Source of the DNA: an uncultured Lachnospiraceae bacterium
GTDB taxonomy: Bacteria > Bacillota > Clostridia > Lachnospirales > Lachnospiraceae
Direction of reading: 5' to 3'
Assembly (NCBI GenBank): GCA_946558465.1
Contig: CAMNTM010000003.1
Span: 124,001-188,000 of the forward strand
Length of the DNA stretch: 64,000 nucleotides
Shown: in pieces, positions 26,007-34,241 of the stretch
How the letters are laid out: each line of letters starts with the position of its first letter
Numbering within the stretch: the first letter of the stretch is position 1
Position numbers and translations under genes: made by a program
The notes under the pieces: generated by a model
Databases searched by the model: none
The model's input: only the letters and a program-made list of their open reading frames with translations
Told to the model about the DNA's origin: nothing

Positions 26007-26693
26007 ATGGAACAGATACTTGACCAGATGCCGATAGTAATAACTTCGCTTAATATCGGCTTTATACAAACTTTAAAACTTTTTTTTGTAACGTTGATCG
26101 GTGCATTTCCGCTGGGACTGATAATTGCTTTCGGTTCTATGTCACGTTTTAAGCCGCTCAGTTATTTTACAAAATTAATTGTCTGGATCATAAGGGGAAC
26201 CCCCCTTATGATTCAGCTTCTTATCATTTATTATTTCCCTGGACTGGTACTGCACAAACCTGTCTGGGGCGGAGGAGAGGCAGGTCGTTTTCTGGCGGCT
26301 GCCGTGTCGTTTGTTTTGAATTACTCCTGCTATTTTTCCGAAATATACCGCGGCGGTATCCAGGGAGTTCCTGTCGGACAGGAGGAGGCAGGTCTTGTAC
26401 TCGGCATGACAAAAAACCAGATATTTTTTAAGGTCACTCTTCTTCAGATGATTAAACGCATCGTACCGCCCATGTCTAATGAAATCATTACGCTTGTAAA
26501 GGACACCTCACTGGCCCGCATTATCGCTCTGCAGGAAATCATCTGGGCCGGACAGGCGTTTATGAAAGGTTCTCACGGTATTTCCGGAGCCATATGGCCT
26601 TTGTTCTTTACAGCAATCTACTATCTCATTTTCAACGGTATCCTGACGATACTGCTGGGACACTTGGAAAAAAAGCTGGATTATTTCAGATAA
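26007..26693 (+). CDS. Amino-acid ABC transporter permease, HisM/GlnP type
   Basis: This 228-residue permease of the His/Glu/Gln/Arg/opine family has the signature IVWIIRGTPLMIQLLIIYY and the EAA-like loop GQEEAGLVLGMTKNQIF. A single permease gene is usual here, because it works as a homodimer. The gene starts four bases after the binding protein's stop and ends just before the G-rich ribosome site of the ATPase gene. Confidence 0.93.
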   Translation: MEQILDQMPIVITSLNIGFIQTLKLFFVTLIGAFPLGLIIAFGSMSRFKPLSYFTKLIVWIIRGTPLMIQLLIIYYFPGLVLHKPVWGGGEAGRFLAAAVSFVLNYSCYFSEIYRGGIQGVPVGQEEAGLVLGMTKNQIFFKVTLLQMIKRIVPPMSNEIITLVKDTSLARIIALQEIIWAGQAFMKGSHGISGAIWPLFFTAIYYLIFNGILTILLGHLEKKLDYFR

Positions 26694-26710
26694 GGGGGGG
26701 GTATGTACAA

Positions 26711-27487
26711 ATGGCAATTCTAGAAATTGAACATATAAGTAAATCCTTTAATCATATTGAGGTGCTGAAAGATATCAGCTTTTCTCTTGAAAAGGGACAG
26801 GCAGTTTCTATCATAGGCTCCTCCGGAAGCGGAAAAACAACGCTGCTTCGATGCCTTAATTTCCTTGAGACACCAGATAAAGGAATTATTCGCGTAAACG
26901 GCGAAACACTTTACGATGCTTCGGACCCTGCGGCAAGACTGGAGTCTGCCATACGAAAAAAAAGACTACACTTCGGCCTGGTCTTTCAGTCCTTTAACCT
27001 GTTTCCGCAATATACGGCCCTAGAAAATGTGATGCTGGCTAAGGAACTATTAGCCAGAGAACAGCCGGACTATAAAACAAGAAAAAAAGAAATTCATGAA
27101 GAAATACAAGCACTGGCAGAATCTCTTCTTACCCAGATGGGTCTCGGCAGCCGCATGTCAAGCTATCCTCATCAGCTGTCCGGCGGACAATGCCAGCGTG
27201 TTGCTATTGCACGCGCACTCGCTCTTTCGCCGGATATCCTCTGCTTCGACGAGCCCACATCCGCACTAGATCCAGAACTTACCGGAGAAGTACTCCGCGT
27301 AATTAAAAATCTGGCAGACGATAATACTACAATGATAATTGTAACTCACGAGATGGCATTTGCCAGAGACGTGGCGGACCATGTTATCTTTATGGATGAC
27401 GGGTACATCGTAGAACAGGGCAGCCCGGTACAAGTCTTCGAGCACCCTTCGGAAGAACGGACAAAACAGTTCCTGGCGAAATACTAA
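26711..27487 (+). CDS. Amino-acid ABC transporter ATP-binding protein
   Basis: A 258-residue ATPase that drives the 25196-26693 importer. Walker A is GSSGSGKTTLLRC, the signature is LSGGQCQRVAIARALA, Walker B is ILCFDEPTSALD, and the switch histidine is in IVTHEMAFARD. A short insertion after YDASDPAARLES is family-typical. The ATG at 26711 is the right start, as the frame upstream of it overlaps the permease gene. The ribosome site is an eight-G run (AAGGGGGGGG), which could slip in replication. Confidence 0.95.
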   Translation: MAILEIEHISKSFNHIEVLKDISFSLEKGQAVSIIGSSGSGKTTLLRCLNFLETPDKGIIRVNGETLYDASDPAARLESAIRKKRLHFGLVFQSFNLFPQYTALENVMLAKELLAREQPDYKTRKKEIHEEIQALAESLLTQMGLGSRMSSYPHQLSGGQCQRVAIARALALSPDILCFDEPTSALDPELTGEVLRVIKNLADDNTTMIIVTHEMAFARDVADHVIFMDDGYIVEQGSPVQVFEHPSEERTKQFLAKY

Positions 27488-27525
27488 TTGGGGACGGGGT
27501 AAAATTCATTTTACCCCGTCCCCAA
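27488..27525. repeat. GGGGACGGGG-type hairpin, second copy
   Basis: Perfect 17-bp arms (TTGGGGACGGGGTAAAA and its complement) flank TTCA. It lies between the converging ATPase and uracil-DNA glycosylase genes and shares the core GGGGACGGGGTA with the longer palindrome at 8364. It probably works as a terminator in both directions as well as being a dispersed repeat. Confidence 0.85.
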
Positions 27526-27531
27526 CTACAA

Positions 27532-28080
27532 TTAAAACAATTTTTCCACAATTCTTTCGAAATCCTGTTTTGTTTCTTCCATCTTCACGGGGTCCCGCAA
27601 AATTGCTGAAGGGTGATACACCGCAGTAAGCCATGTATCTTTCCGGTACAAAAATGTCCCGTGTTCTCTGCTGATTCGATAGCCTGGGGAAATAATTCTC
27701 TGCGCCGCGATTCTTCCGAGGCAGACGATTATCTTCGGTTTTAACAGATATGTCTCATATTTCAGGTATGGAATACACGCTTCCTGCTCCTCCGGCCTGG
27801 GGTCCCGGTTGTTCGGCGGATGGCATTTCACCACATTCGTCAAATATATCTCTTCCCGGCTAAGCCCTACATGCTTAAGCAGTTCATCCAGAATCTTCCC
27901 GGAGCGTCCGGTAAACGGTATGCCGTCCCTGTCTTCACTGTTTCCCGGAGCCTCTGCTACAAATAAAATCTGCGGCTTCAGACTGCCCCGCCCCATAACC
28001 GGTTTGTTCCGCGTCTGAGATAACGGACACTTTGTACAGCTATTGACAAATGCTTTTAGTTCCTCATAAGAATACATCAT
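27532..28080 (-). CDS. Uracil-DNA glycosylase, family 4
   Basis: A 182-residue repair enzyme that excises uracil from DNA. Family 4 features are present. The iron-sulfur cysteines are in SCTKCPL, EACIPYL and KIIVCLG. The active-site motif 1 is VAEAPGNSEDRDGIPFTG, and motif 2 is YHPSAILRDP. The start is taken at 28080 or 28077 (two adjacent ATGs after GAGG). A longer version to 28170 is possible but the extra 30 residues are not family-like. Confidence 0.93.
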   Translation of the reverse strand: MMYSYEELKAFVNSCTKCPLSQTRNKPVMGRGSLKPQILFVAEAPGNSEDRDGIPFTGRSGKILDELLKHVGLSREEIYLTNVVKCHPPNNRDPRPEEQEACIPYLKYETYLLKPKIIVCLGRIAAQRIISPGYRISREHGTFLYRKDTWLTAVYHPSAILRDPVKMEETKQDFERIVEKLF

Positions 28081-28304
28081 ACTATCCTCGCATAATTGAT
28101 ACCGTGTATGGATATAACGGCCCTGATTTTTTGCTGCTTCTGAAAGCTTCTTTGCTCTATATTTTATCATATTTCCGGCATTCTTACTACCCGCTCACAT
28201 ATTCAGCATAATATATTTTTGAAAGAATAATCATAGATATTTTTGATTATTTTTAATTTTTATCTGTTATCAAATATTTTTTTATATTTTTTTCTGATTT
28301 TCTA
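28081..28304. other. AT-rich intergenic stretch
   Basis: Together with the small transcription unit after it, this is the longest gene-free part of the window. It is strongly AT-rich with long T-runs. I see no gene, no clear minus-strand promoter for the glycosylase and no repeat in it. Confidence 0.6.
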
Positions 28305-28333
28305 TTGACATATCTACTTTTATGAGATATTAT
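28305..28333 (+). promoter_or_regulatory. Near-consensus promoter of a small transcription unit
   Basis: TTGACA (28305-28310), exactly 17 bases and TATTAT (28328-28333) give one of the best promoter matches in the window. The predicted start is near 28340 and the first terminator is at 28466-28511. Confidence 0.8.
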
Positions 28334-28449
28334 AATAATAATAAAAGCAAAGGAGGACAGACCACCAAACACTTAAATTTTAACCCAGGAAAACACTATT
28401 TGAAATAATAGTTTCAGATAGATATTAAGTAAATAAGGAGGATAATCCG

Positions 28450-28467
28450 ATGGATGGAGTATTTTAA
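28450..28467 (+). CDS. Five-codon frame MDGVF, possible leader peptide
   Basis: ATG GAT GGA GTA TTT TAA sits eight bases after AAGGAGG, an ideal ribosome site, and its stop codon overlaps the first bases of the terminator stem. The quality of the ribosome site suggests translation, but a frame this short may be chance. Ribosomes here would cover the base of the terminator, an attenuation-like arrangement. Confidence 0.3.
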   Translation: MDGVF

Positions 28468-28511
28468 AATCCACTGTACTGAATAAAAGAAAAGTACAGT
28501 GGATTTTATTT
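28466..28511 (+). terminator. Intrinsic terminator of the small transcription unit
   Basis: A 15-bp perfect stem (28466-28480 with 28493-28507) around a 12-base A-rich loop, followed by TATTTACG TTTT. It ends the small unit before the next gene. Confidence 0.85.
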
Positions 28512-28533
28512 ACGTTTTATTGAAACTCTATTG

Positions 28534-28539
28534 TATAAT
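28534..28539 (+). promoter_or_regulatory. -10 box before the glutaredoxin-like gene
   Basis: A perfect TATAAT lies 34 bases before the ATG. An alternative pair, TTGAAA at 28520 with TATATA at 28543 at 17-base spacing, would start too close to the ribosome site. The gene is therefore likely to be transcribed separately from the small unit upstream. Confidence 0.5.
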
Positions 28540-28567
28540 TACTATATAAAAAGGAGCGAAAACCATT

Positions 28568-28852
28568 ATGAAAGTCTATGGAGCTGATATTTGTGCTGAC
28601 TGCAGAAATTTTAAACATATTAATCAAACCAGACACCTTTGTCTTGAATATGTAAATATTTTGGAAAACACATCTGTATTAAAGGAATTCCTAAAACTCC
28701 GGGATACTAGTAAGGTATTTAATTCCTGCCGCAGCCAAGGTAAAATCGGAATTCCTTGTTTTGTAGACGGTGACCGCATCACTCTGGATATCGACGAAGC
28801 CTTCTCCTGGATTGGACAGCCCCCAGTAAAAGAAGCGGAGCTTCCAGAATAA
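28568..28852 (+). CDS. Glutaredoxin-like protein
   Basis: This 94-residue protein has a thioredoxin-type fold. A CADC motif near the start (residues 10-13) stands in the place of the glutaredoxin CPYC. The GIPCFVDGDRITLDIDEAF segment holds the cis-proline region. The EFLKLRD stretch is typical of the small glutaredoxin-related group in Clostridia. It probably reduces disulfides, or handles metals through its paired cysteines. It has its own -10 box and AAGGAG site and converges on the GH127 gene. Confidence 0.82.
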   Translation: MKVYGADICADCRNFKHINQTRHLCLEYVNILENTSVLKEFLKLRDTSKVFNSCRSQGKIGIPCFVDGDRITLDIDEAFSWIGQPPVKEAELPE

Positions 28853-28890
28853 TTCTATCAAGCAGCATTACCGTCTCATTTATCCTCTGC

Positions 28891-31005
28891 TTAGCTTAAT
28901 ACCAGCAGTTCCTTAACCCAGACTGCCATCTCACCGGCTCCCCGATTATTCCAATATGCATAAGGAACTGCAGTAAGCCGGGCATCCTCAAGCCTTATAT
29001 GATGCTCCCCATACAGCTCCGAATCACTCCAGCCGCCAGAAGCTATCCTTTTTCCTGCCGCCTTTAATACTATCGCACCTTGAAAAATTTCTTCCTTCCA
29101 TTCTGCCTCCGGCTCCTGGCTGGTATCCAGATAGATCTCCGCTAGATTAGCTCCATTATCTGCCTCCTCCAGTGCATATACCAACGGACCGTACATCATG
29201 CACACCTTCCCGGCGTCTGCACGCACTTTAGGGTTGGCACGTACAAAACGAGGCTTCGAATCAAAAGTAATTTCGTATTCCTCTGCCCCTTCTTCACAGA
29301 CAATATACGCATACCCGTCTTTTTCCTCAAATTCCAAAGTATTCTTTTTCTGGCCTTTTATCCTGTATATCCTGTAATCTTCCGCGTATTCCGGTATACG
29401 CACTGCAAGAATTGTTTCTTTTTCCTTGCTTTTATTTCGAAGAGAAAGCTTTATCTTATTTTCCCAGGGGAATCTTGTCTCCATCTCTACCTCGGTTTCA
29501 CCGGATGAAAGCGGAACCGCCGCCTTATTACCCACAAACAGATTTACATACAGTCTGTTATCCTCCCAGGCATATATGTACTCCCCGAAGGAAGCCAGCG
29601 TCCTTGCTATGTTTGCAGGACAGCACGCGACACCGAACCATTTCTGACGGCTGCTTTTTACATGCTCCTTAGAGGTTCGTTCCATACAGCTGTCCGGCCA
29701 CACTTCCAGTGGATTTACATAGAAAAAGCTTTTCCCATTCATAGCAATTCCCGCCAAAACGGTATTATAAAGCGCACGTTCCATAATATCCACATATTTT
29801 GCTTGTCTGGTAATGAGCATCATCCGCCGTGCAAAGAGAGCCAGTCCGATAGAGGCACAGGATTCTGAGTAATTATAGTCATTTGGCAGATCATAGTCTG
29901 TCGTAAAACGCTCCAGAATACCGGAAGAGCCGATACCGCCCGTAATATACATCCGCTTCTGTGTAATATTATCCCACAGCACTTCGCATGCCTTCAAAAG
30001 CTCCTCATCCTGATATGCCGCTGCCAGGTCTGCCATTGCCGAATACATATATACCGCCCGCACGGCATGACCTTCTGCAGTTTTCTGGCTGCGCACCGGC
30101 AGGTGGGACTGTGAATATTCTGGTCTGTAATCAGCAAGCTCAGGAAAAATATTCTCTCCCCCTGCCTGCTTCATCTCCTCCAGAAAATAATTCCTCTCCC
30201 CCTGCCCTCTCACATCAATAAAATACTTAGCCAGCTCCAAATAACTACTCTCCCTGGTAATTTCATACAGCTTCACCAATGCCAGCTCTATCTCCTGATG
30301 CCCCGGCATTCCATGAAGCTTTTCCGGTTCCGGCCCAAAGGTCTGCACTGCCAGATCCGCCATTTTTCTGACAATTTCTATAAACTTTATCTCCCCTGTA
30401 GTCTGATAATACGCTGCTGCTGCCTCTATCATATGCCCCAGTGTATATAGCTCATGTCCCTCCCGAAGATTACGGAATCTCCTTTCCGGCTCCTTCAGGA
30501 TAAAATACGTATTAAAATACCCGTCCTCCTGCTGTGCACGGCCAATTAAGTCTATCATCTCATCCGCCAGCTTCCGGAGCCTTCCTTCCGGGACGGACGG
30601 ACTATCGTCCGTCAAGGTATACTCTTTCGAGCACCCCGTAATACAGGCCCCTTCCGGGGCGGACGGACTATCGTCCGTCAAGGTATACTCTTTCGAGCAT
30701 CCCGTAATACAGGCCCCTTCCGGGGCGGACGGACTATCGTCCGTCAAGGTATATGCGACTGCCTCCAGCCATTTGGCAAGGTCCGAATCCTGGAAAACCG
30801 CGCCATAGAATTCTCCTTCCTTTTCTCCTGCCGCAATCCTGAAATTTTCGATACAATGACTTTTTGCCGCTCCTTCAACTCTATCATTTAAAGCTTCCCA
30901 CTGATACGGTAAAATCTCCTCCTTTACAAGCCTCCTGTATTTATTCCAGAAGGAATCCTGAACCCGGATATTTTTTGTTAAAATCAAATTAGCTTTTTTT
31001 ATCAT
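28891..31005 (-). CDS. Beta-L-arabinofuranosidase-type glycoside hydrolase, GH127
   Basis: A 704-residue cytoplasmic enzyme of the GH127 (HypBA1, formerly DUF1680) family, which releases L-arabinofuranose from beta-linked arabinosides. The (alpha/alpha)6 barrel has the zinc/catalytic set: E365 in ILERF, E381 and C383 in YSESCAS, C461 and C462 in VACCPAN, the second-last group including the nucleophilic cysteine. Residues 85-141 contain two and a half copies of a 22-residue repeat (YTLTDDSPSAPEG plus ACITGCSKE) not expected in the family. It begins 17 bases inside the end of the sensor kinase gene and ends the operon started at 39464. Confidence 0.92.
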   Translation of the reverse strand: MIKKANLILTKNIRVQDSFWNKYRRLVKEEILPYQWEALNDRVEGAAKSHCIENFRIAAGEKEGEFYGAVFQDSDLAKWLEAVAYTLTDDSPSAPEGACITGCSKEYTLTDDSPSAPEGACITGCSKEYTLTDDSPSVPEGRLRKLADEMIDLIGRAQQEDGYFNTYFILKEPERRFRNLREGHELYTLGHMIEAAAAYYQTTGEIKFIEIVRKMADLAVQTFGPEPEKLHGMPGHQEIELALVKLYEITRESSYLELAKYFIDVRGQGERNYFLEEMKQAGGENIFPELADYRPEYSQSHLPVRSQKTAEGHAVRAVYMYSAMADLAAAYQDEELLKACEVLWDNITQKRMYITGGIGSSGILERFTTDYDLPNDYNYSESCASIGLALFARRMMLITRQAKYVDIMERALYNTVLAGIAMNGKSFFYVNPLEVWPDSCMERTSKEHVKSSRQKWFGVACCPANIARTLASFGEYIYAWEDNRLYVNLFVGNKAAVPLSSGETEVEMETRFPWENKIKLSLRNKSKEKETILAVRIPEYAEDYRIYRIKGQKKNTLEFEEKDGYAYIVCEEGAEEYEITFDSKPRFVRANPKVRADAGKVCMMYGPLVYALEEADNGANLAEIYLDTSQEPEAEWKEEIFQGAIVLKAAGKRIASGGWSDSELYGEHHIRLEDARLTAVPYAYWNNRGAGEMAVWVKELLVLS
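30584..30753 (-). repeat. 66-bp tandem palindromic repeat inside the GH127 gene
   Basis: Two full 66-bp units (from 30584 and 30650) and a 38-bp partial unit (from 30716) keep the reading frame. Each carries two tetraloop hairpins, CCCC-TTCC-GGGG and the 7-bp stem GACGGAC-TATC-GTCCGTC (30596-30613, 30662-30679, 30728-30745). Units 1 and 2 differ at about two bases. Confidence 0.92.
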
Positions 31006-32695
31006 CTGTTTTCTCTCCTTCTCTGTACGTTATACGTGTTTTCGGAATGACTACCGTAACCCGCGTGCCTTCCTCCCACTCACTCTCTATCTCAAGCCCC
31101 GCCGCCGGTCCATAGACAAGCTGAAGTCTCTGCTGCACATTCTGAAGACCGATTCCGCCTTCTTGTATATGTTCCTCTGTAATCTGCTTTTCACGTATAT
31201 TCTTTCTCACTGCCTCCAGCTGCTTCGGCATCATTCCCATGCCGTTATCACTGACAGATATCCGCAGATTATCTCCCTCCATATATGCATATATATGGAT
31301 ATTTCCATCTCTGTCCACATCGTGCAGTCCGTGATACAGGCTGTTCTCCACAATCGGCTGCAGGATAAATTTCAGCACCTTTATCTTCTCTACTTCCGGC
31401 TCTGCGCCGCATTTCCAGCTTACAGAATCCGGGAAGCGGATGCTTTGAATCTCCAGGTAGGACTGTACATACCGAAGCTCTGTCTCAATTGTTACATATT
31501 CCATCCCCTGGCTCAGACAAATTCGAAAGAATTCCGACAGTGCCATCGTCATCTTCTCACTCTGTCTATCGTGGTTCTTTCTCGCCGACATCGCAATCGA
31601 ATCCAGCGTATTATATAAAAAATGGGGATTAACCTGATACTGCATGGCTTTCAGCTCTAGATACCGCTTCTGTTCTTCCTCCTCGTGAAGCTGTCCCATG
31701 AGCTCCTTAATATTCTGGGACATGGTATTAAGTGTAGCTGCAAGCACTCCCATCTCATCTTCTTCCTCTGGAACCACGATGTCCATATTGCCTTCTCCGA
31801 TCTCCTTCATCGCCGCTCGAATCTTTTTCATCGGTTTAGTAATTCTCCCGGTAAGATATACAATCAACACGACACTTACACCAAGTAGAACAAACAGTTC
31901 AATCAGAAGAAGGCGGATCATCATATCCACCGGCGCATAAGCTGTCTCCTTCTCAATCCATGTTTTCAGCCGCCACCCTTCTTTTTCTTTCACACTGACA
32001 ATATCGCCTTTTTTTATCTCCTGCTCTTCTCCTGATGAAATAAAAAAGTTTCTATCTCCGCTTTCCAGTATATAATGTTGATTTTTCTCCATCATAAGCC
32101 GGTTTACTCTTTCCTGAAATCTTTCCTTATCAATAAATATACAGAGCGCCCCTACCTTCCGTGTCAAATCTGTCGTATTATTATTGATAACTCGATATAT
32201 GGCAATCCTGTCACTTTCCTCCATGTACCACAGAGCAGACGCTTCTCTACGCCCCTCAAGCTCTGGATTTTCTTCCAGAAACCTCTGCATGCGGCTTTTT
32301 CCAAGATTGCTGTATATCCTCCCGCCATTATCCAGCAGATAAATGTCCTGGATAATATTATCATAGTCCGTATATGCCAATATACGGTTTCGAAACTCTG
32401 CAGAGAAGCCTCCCGCATTTTCTGCATCCTCCAACTGATTTACTGATTCCAGAAAATTCTGTATACTGGAATCTCCGATAATATTCACCATATAGGTCTC
32501 TATTTTCTCAGATTCAGCCGCTGTTTCTTCCAGCGTCACATATGCAAACCGTTCCAGATGCTCTGCATACATCTCGATAATAGAAGGCTCCAGATTAAGC
32601 TTCACAAATCCTGCCATAATAAAACTTTGAAGCACAGACAAACCTGTAAAAAAGAAAAGAAGTCTTCCTCTAATGGAGGTTAGTTTTTTTCTCAT
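30989..32695 (-). CDS. Sensor histidine kinase, YesM/LytS type
   Basis: A 568-residue membrane kinase. It has one transmembrane helix near residues 8-30, an extracellular sensing domain to about 270, a second helix (LLLIELFVLLGVSVVLIVYL), a HAMP segment, then the His_kinase domain with the phospho-acceptor in NPHFLYNTLDSI and an ATPase domain with SDNGMGM. Such kinases sense sugars or transporter activity outside the cell. It overlaps the response regulator by 26 bases and GH127 by 17, so all are co-expressed. Confidence 0.93.
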   Translation of the reverse strand: MRKKLTSIRGRLLFFFTGLSVLQSFIMAGFVKLNLEPSIIEMYAEHLERFAYVTLEETAAESEKIETYMVNIIGDSSIQNFLESVNQLEDAENAGGFSAEFRNRILAYTDYDNIIQDIYLLDNGGRIYSNLGKSRMQRFLEENPELEGRREASALWYMEESDRIAIYRVINNNTTDLTRKVGALCIFIDKERFQERVNRLMMEKNQHYILESGDRNFFISSGEEQEIKKGDIVSVKEKEGWRLKTWIEKETAYAPVDMMIRLLLIELFVLLGVSVVLIVYLTGRITKPMKKIRAAMKEIGEGNMDIVVPEEEDEMGVLAATLNTMSQNIKELMGQLHEEEEQKRYLELKAMQYQVNPHFLYNTLDSIAMSARKNHDRQSEKMTMALSEFFRICLSQGMEYVTIETELRYVQSYLEIQSIRFPDSVSWKCGAEPEVEKIKVLKFILQPIVENSLYHGLHDVDRDGNIHIYAYMEGDNLRISVSDNGMGMMPKQLEAVRKNIREKQITEEHIQEGGIGLQNVQQRLQLVYGPAAGLEIESEWEEGTRVTVVIPKTRITYREGEKTDDKKS

Positions 32696-34235
32696 TCCTC
32701 ATCCTTTCTCGATATTCCTTTGGGGTACATCGCGCATATTTTTTAAATAATGCGCTGAAATAATTCGGGTTATGATATCCCGTTCTTTCTGCAATCTCAT
32801 AGCTTTTCATAGAGGACTGTGCAAGAAGCCGCTTTGCCTCTTCAAGCCGGAGCCTTGTCAGAAAATCTATGCACGGTTCTCCGGTAACATCCTTAAAAAT
32901 CCGGGACAGATAATTCGGTGTCACTCCTGCCTCCTCAGCAATTCTACTGACTGACAGCTCTGTGTCCGAAAATTCCTCTCTCATGTATTCCATTGCCGTT
33001 TGTACAATAATTTCTGTATACTTCCTTGAAAGCTGCTCTCTCTCACATACAAGCTTGTCTATAATCTGAAGCAGATTTTCCTCTACCTTCCTATGTTTAT
33101 ATACGGCCGTCTCCACATTTTTAAATTCCTCTACAATATCAATTCCCATTCCGTCAGCCACGCGGGCAAGCGCAGTCAAAAATTGCAGCTGAAGCATTCT
33201 GGATTCCTCTGCCGAATAAACCGGCGGGAGAATCTTCTTCAAAAACCCCCGCAGCATTTCCTTCCCCGGATTCTTTTGAAGCCGTATGGTATTCAGAATC
33301 CTTCTTTCTTCTGCATATGGATACTCTATCCTGTTCTGTCTTTTACTCTCTATGTCTTTATAATAAATATAGGAAATTGCATGCTCCTCGTGAATAGACT
33401 GGACTGCATCCACAGCTTCTGCCGCCAGCTTCTGACAATTTAACATTCCTCTTCTTGCATTGCTGATTCCAATTCCGGAAGACATACCAAGATTTTGTCT
33501 TATAGATTCCTCTAGAATTTCAACATCTGCCCTGAAAATGCGGCCCTGACATATAACTAGCTCTACACTGCCGCTTTTTAACGCATACAAATACTTTTCC
33601 TTTAAAATCTCCTGTATAAGCTGACGCAGTGCCAGCTCCTCCACCTGATCGTAATTTACTTCTCCCCTTCTCCTGCAAATAGCCAGACATGACAACTCCA
33701 TGTCTGGCATTTGAATCTCCGCATACTCTGCCCTTGCCTCTGCTTCCTGCAGATCATTGATATTTCCCGATATCAAATCATTCCAAAACTGATTTTGAAT
33801 AATAGGAAGATATTCCGACAGCTTCTGCCGGGCTATTGCCATCCAGTCCTTTAATTTCATCTTTTCCTGAAGCTTTCCTTTGACCTCACGGAGAACTAAA
33901 ACAAACTCCTCTTCCTTGACCGGCTTCAAAAGATAACCTCTGACTCCCAGAGAAATCGCCTCCTGAGCCAATTCAAACCTTTCATGTCCTGTCAAGATGA
34001 TAACTTCACAGCTTTGACTCTGTTCCCGCAGCATCCGGATAAATTCTATTCCATTCAGCACCGGCATATACAAATCCGTAATTACAACATCGACAGTCTC
34101 TGTTTCCAGATACTGCAGAGCATCTACTGCACTCGAAAACAGGATTGGCTGCTCAAATCCTTCTTCTTTCCAGCCAATCATATCCGCAAGACCCTCTCTG
34201 ATATTTTTCTCGTCTTCGACTATCATGATTTTCAT
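32670..34235 (-). CDS. Response regulator with AraC-type DNA-binding domain, YesN type
   Basis: A 521-residue two-component regulator. The receiver domain (1-120) has the phospho-Asp in VVITDLYMPVLNG and the switch residues. A linker domain of about 270 residues follows, and the C-terminal 100 residues form two AraC helix-turn-helix motifs (VSRIAEEAGVTPNYLSRIFK and the YEIAERTGYHNPNYFSALFK region). It partners the YesM-type kinase and probably activates the operon from 39464 at the site near 39500. The next gene upstream is a permease only six bases away. Confidence 0.93.
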   Translation of the reverse strand: MKIMIVEDEKNIREGLADMIGWKEEGFEQPILFSSAVDALQYLETETVDVVITDLYMPVLNGIEFIRMLREQSQSCEVIILTGHERFELAQEAISLGVRGYLLKPVKEEEFVLVLREVKGKLQEKMKLKDWMAIARQKLSEYLPIIQNQFWNDLISGNINDLQEAEARAEYAEIQMPDMELSCLAICRRRGEVNYDQVEELALRQLIQEILKEKYLYALKSGSVELVICQGRIFRADVEILEESIRQNLGMSSGIGISNARRGMLNCQKLAAEAVDAVQSIHEEHAISYIYYKDIESKRQNRIEYPYAEERRILNTIRLQKNPGKEMLRGFLKKILPPVYSAEESRMLQLQFLTALARVADGMGIDIVEEFKNVETAVYKHRKVEENLLQIIDKLVCEREQLSRKYTEIIVQTAMEYMREEFSDTELSVSRIAEEAGVTPNYLSRIFKDVTGEPCIDFLTRLRLEEAKRLLAQSSMKSYEIAERTGYHNPNYFSALFKKYARCTPKEYRERMRNEKKTNLH

Positions 34236-34241
34236 CTTGTA

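Larger units (their letters stand above)
28340..28512 (+). ncRNA. Candidate small RNA of about 170 bases
   Basis: A strong promoter and an intrinsic terminator bracket a stretch without a normal gene. Inside are two strong anti-16S-type elements (AAAGGAGG at 28349 and AAGGAGG at 28435), an ACTATT/AATAGT hairpin around 28395-28412, ACTTAA/TTAAGT arms at 28371 and 28425, and a five-codon frame at 28450. I do not recognise the RNA family. It could be a regulatory RNA, a leader peptide with attenuator, or both. Confidence 0.5.

Noticed and set aside
30584-30753. CRISPR array
   Set aside because: The units are tandem with no unique spacers, lie inside a coding frame, and no cas genes are near.
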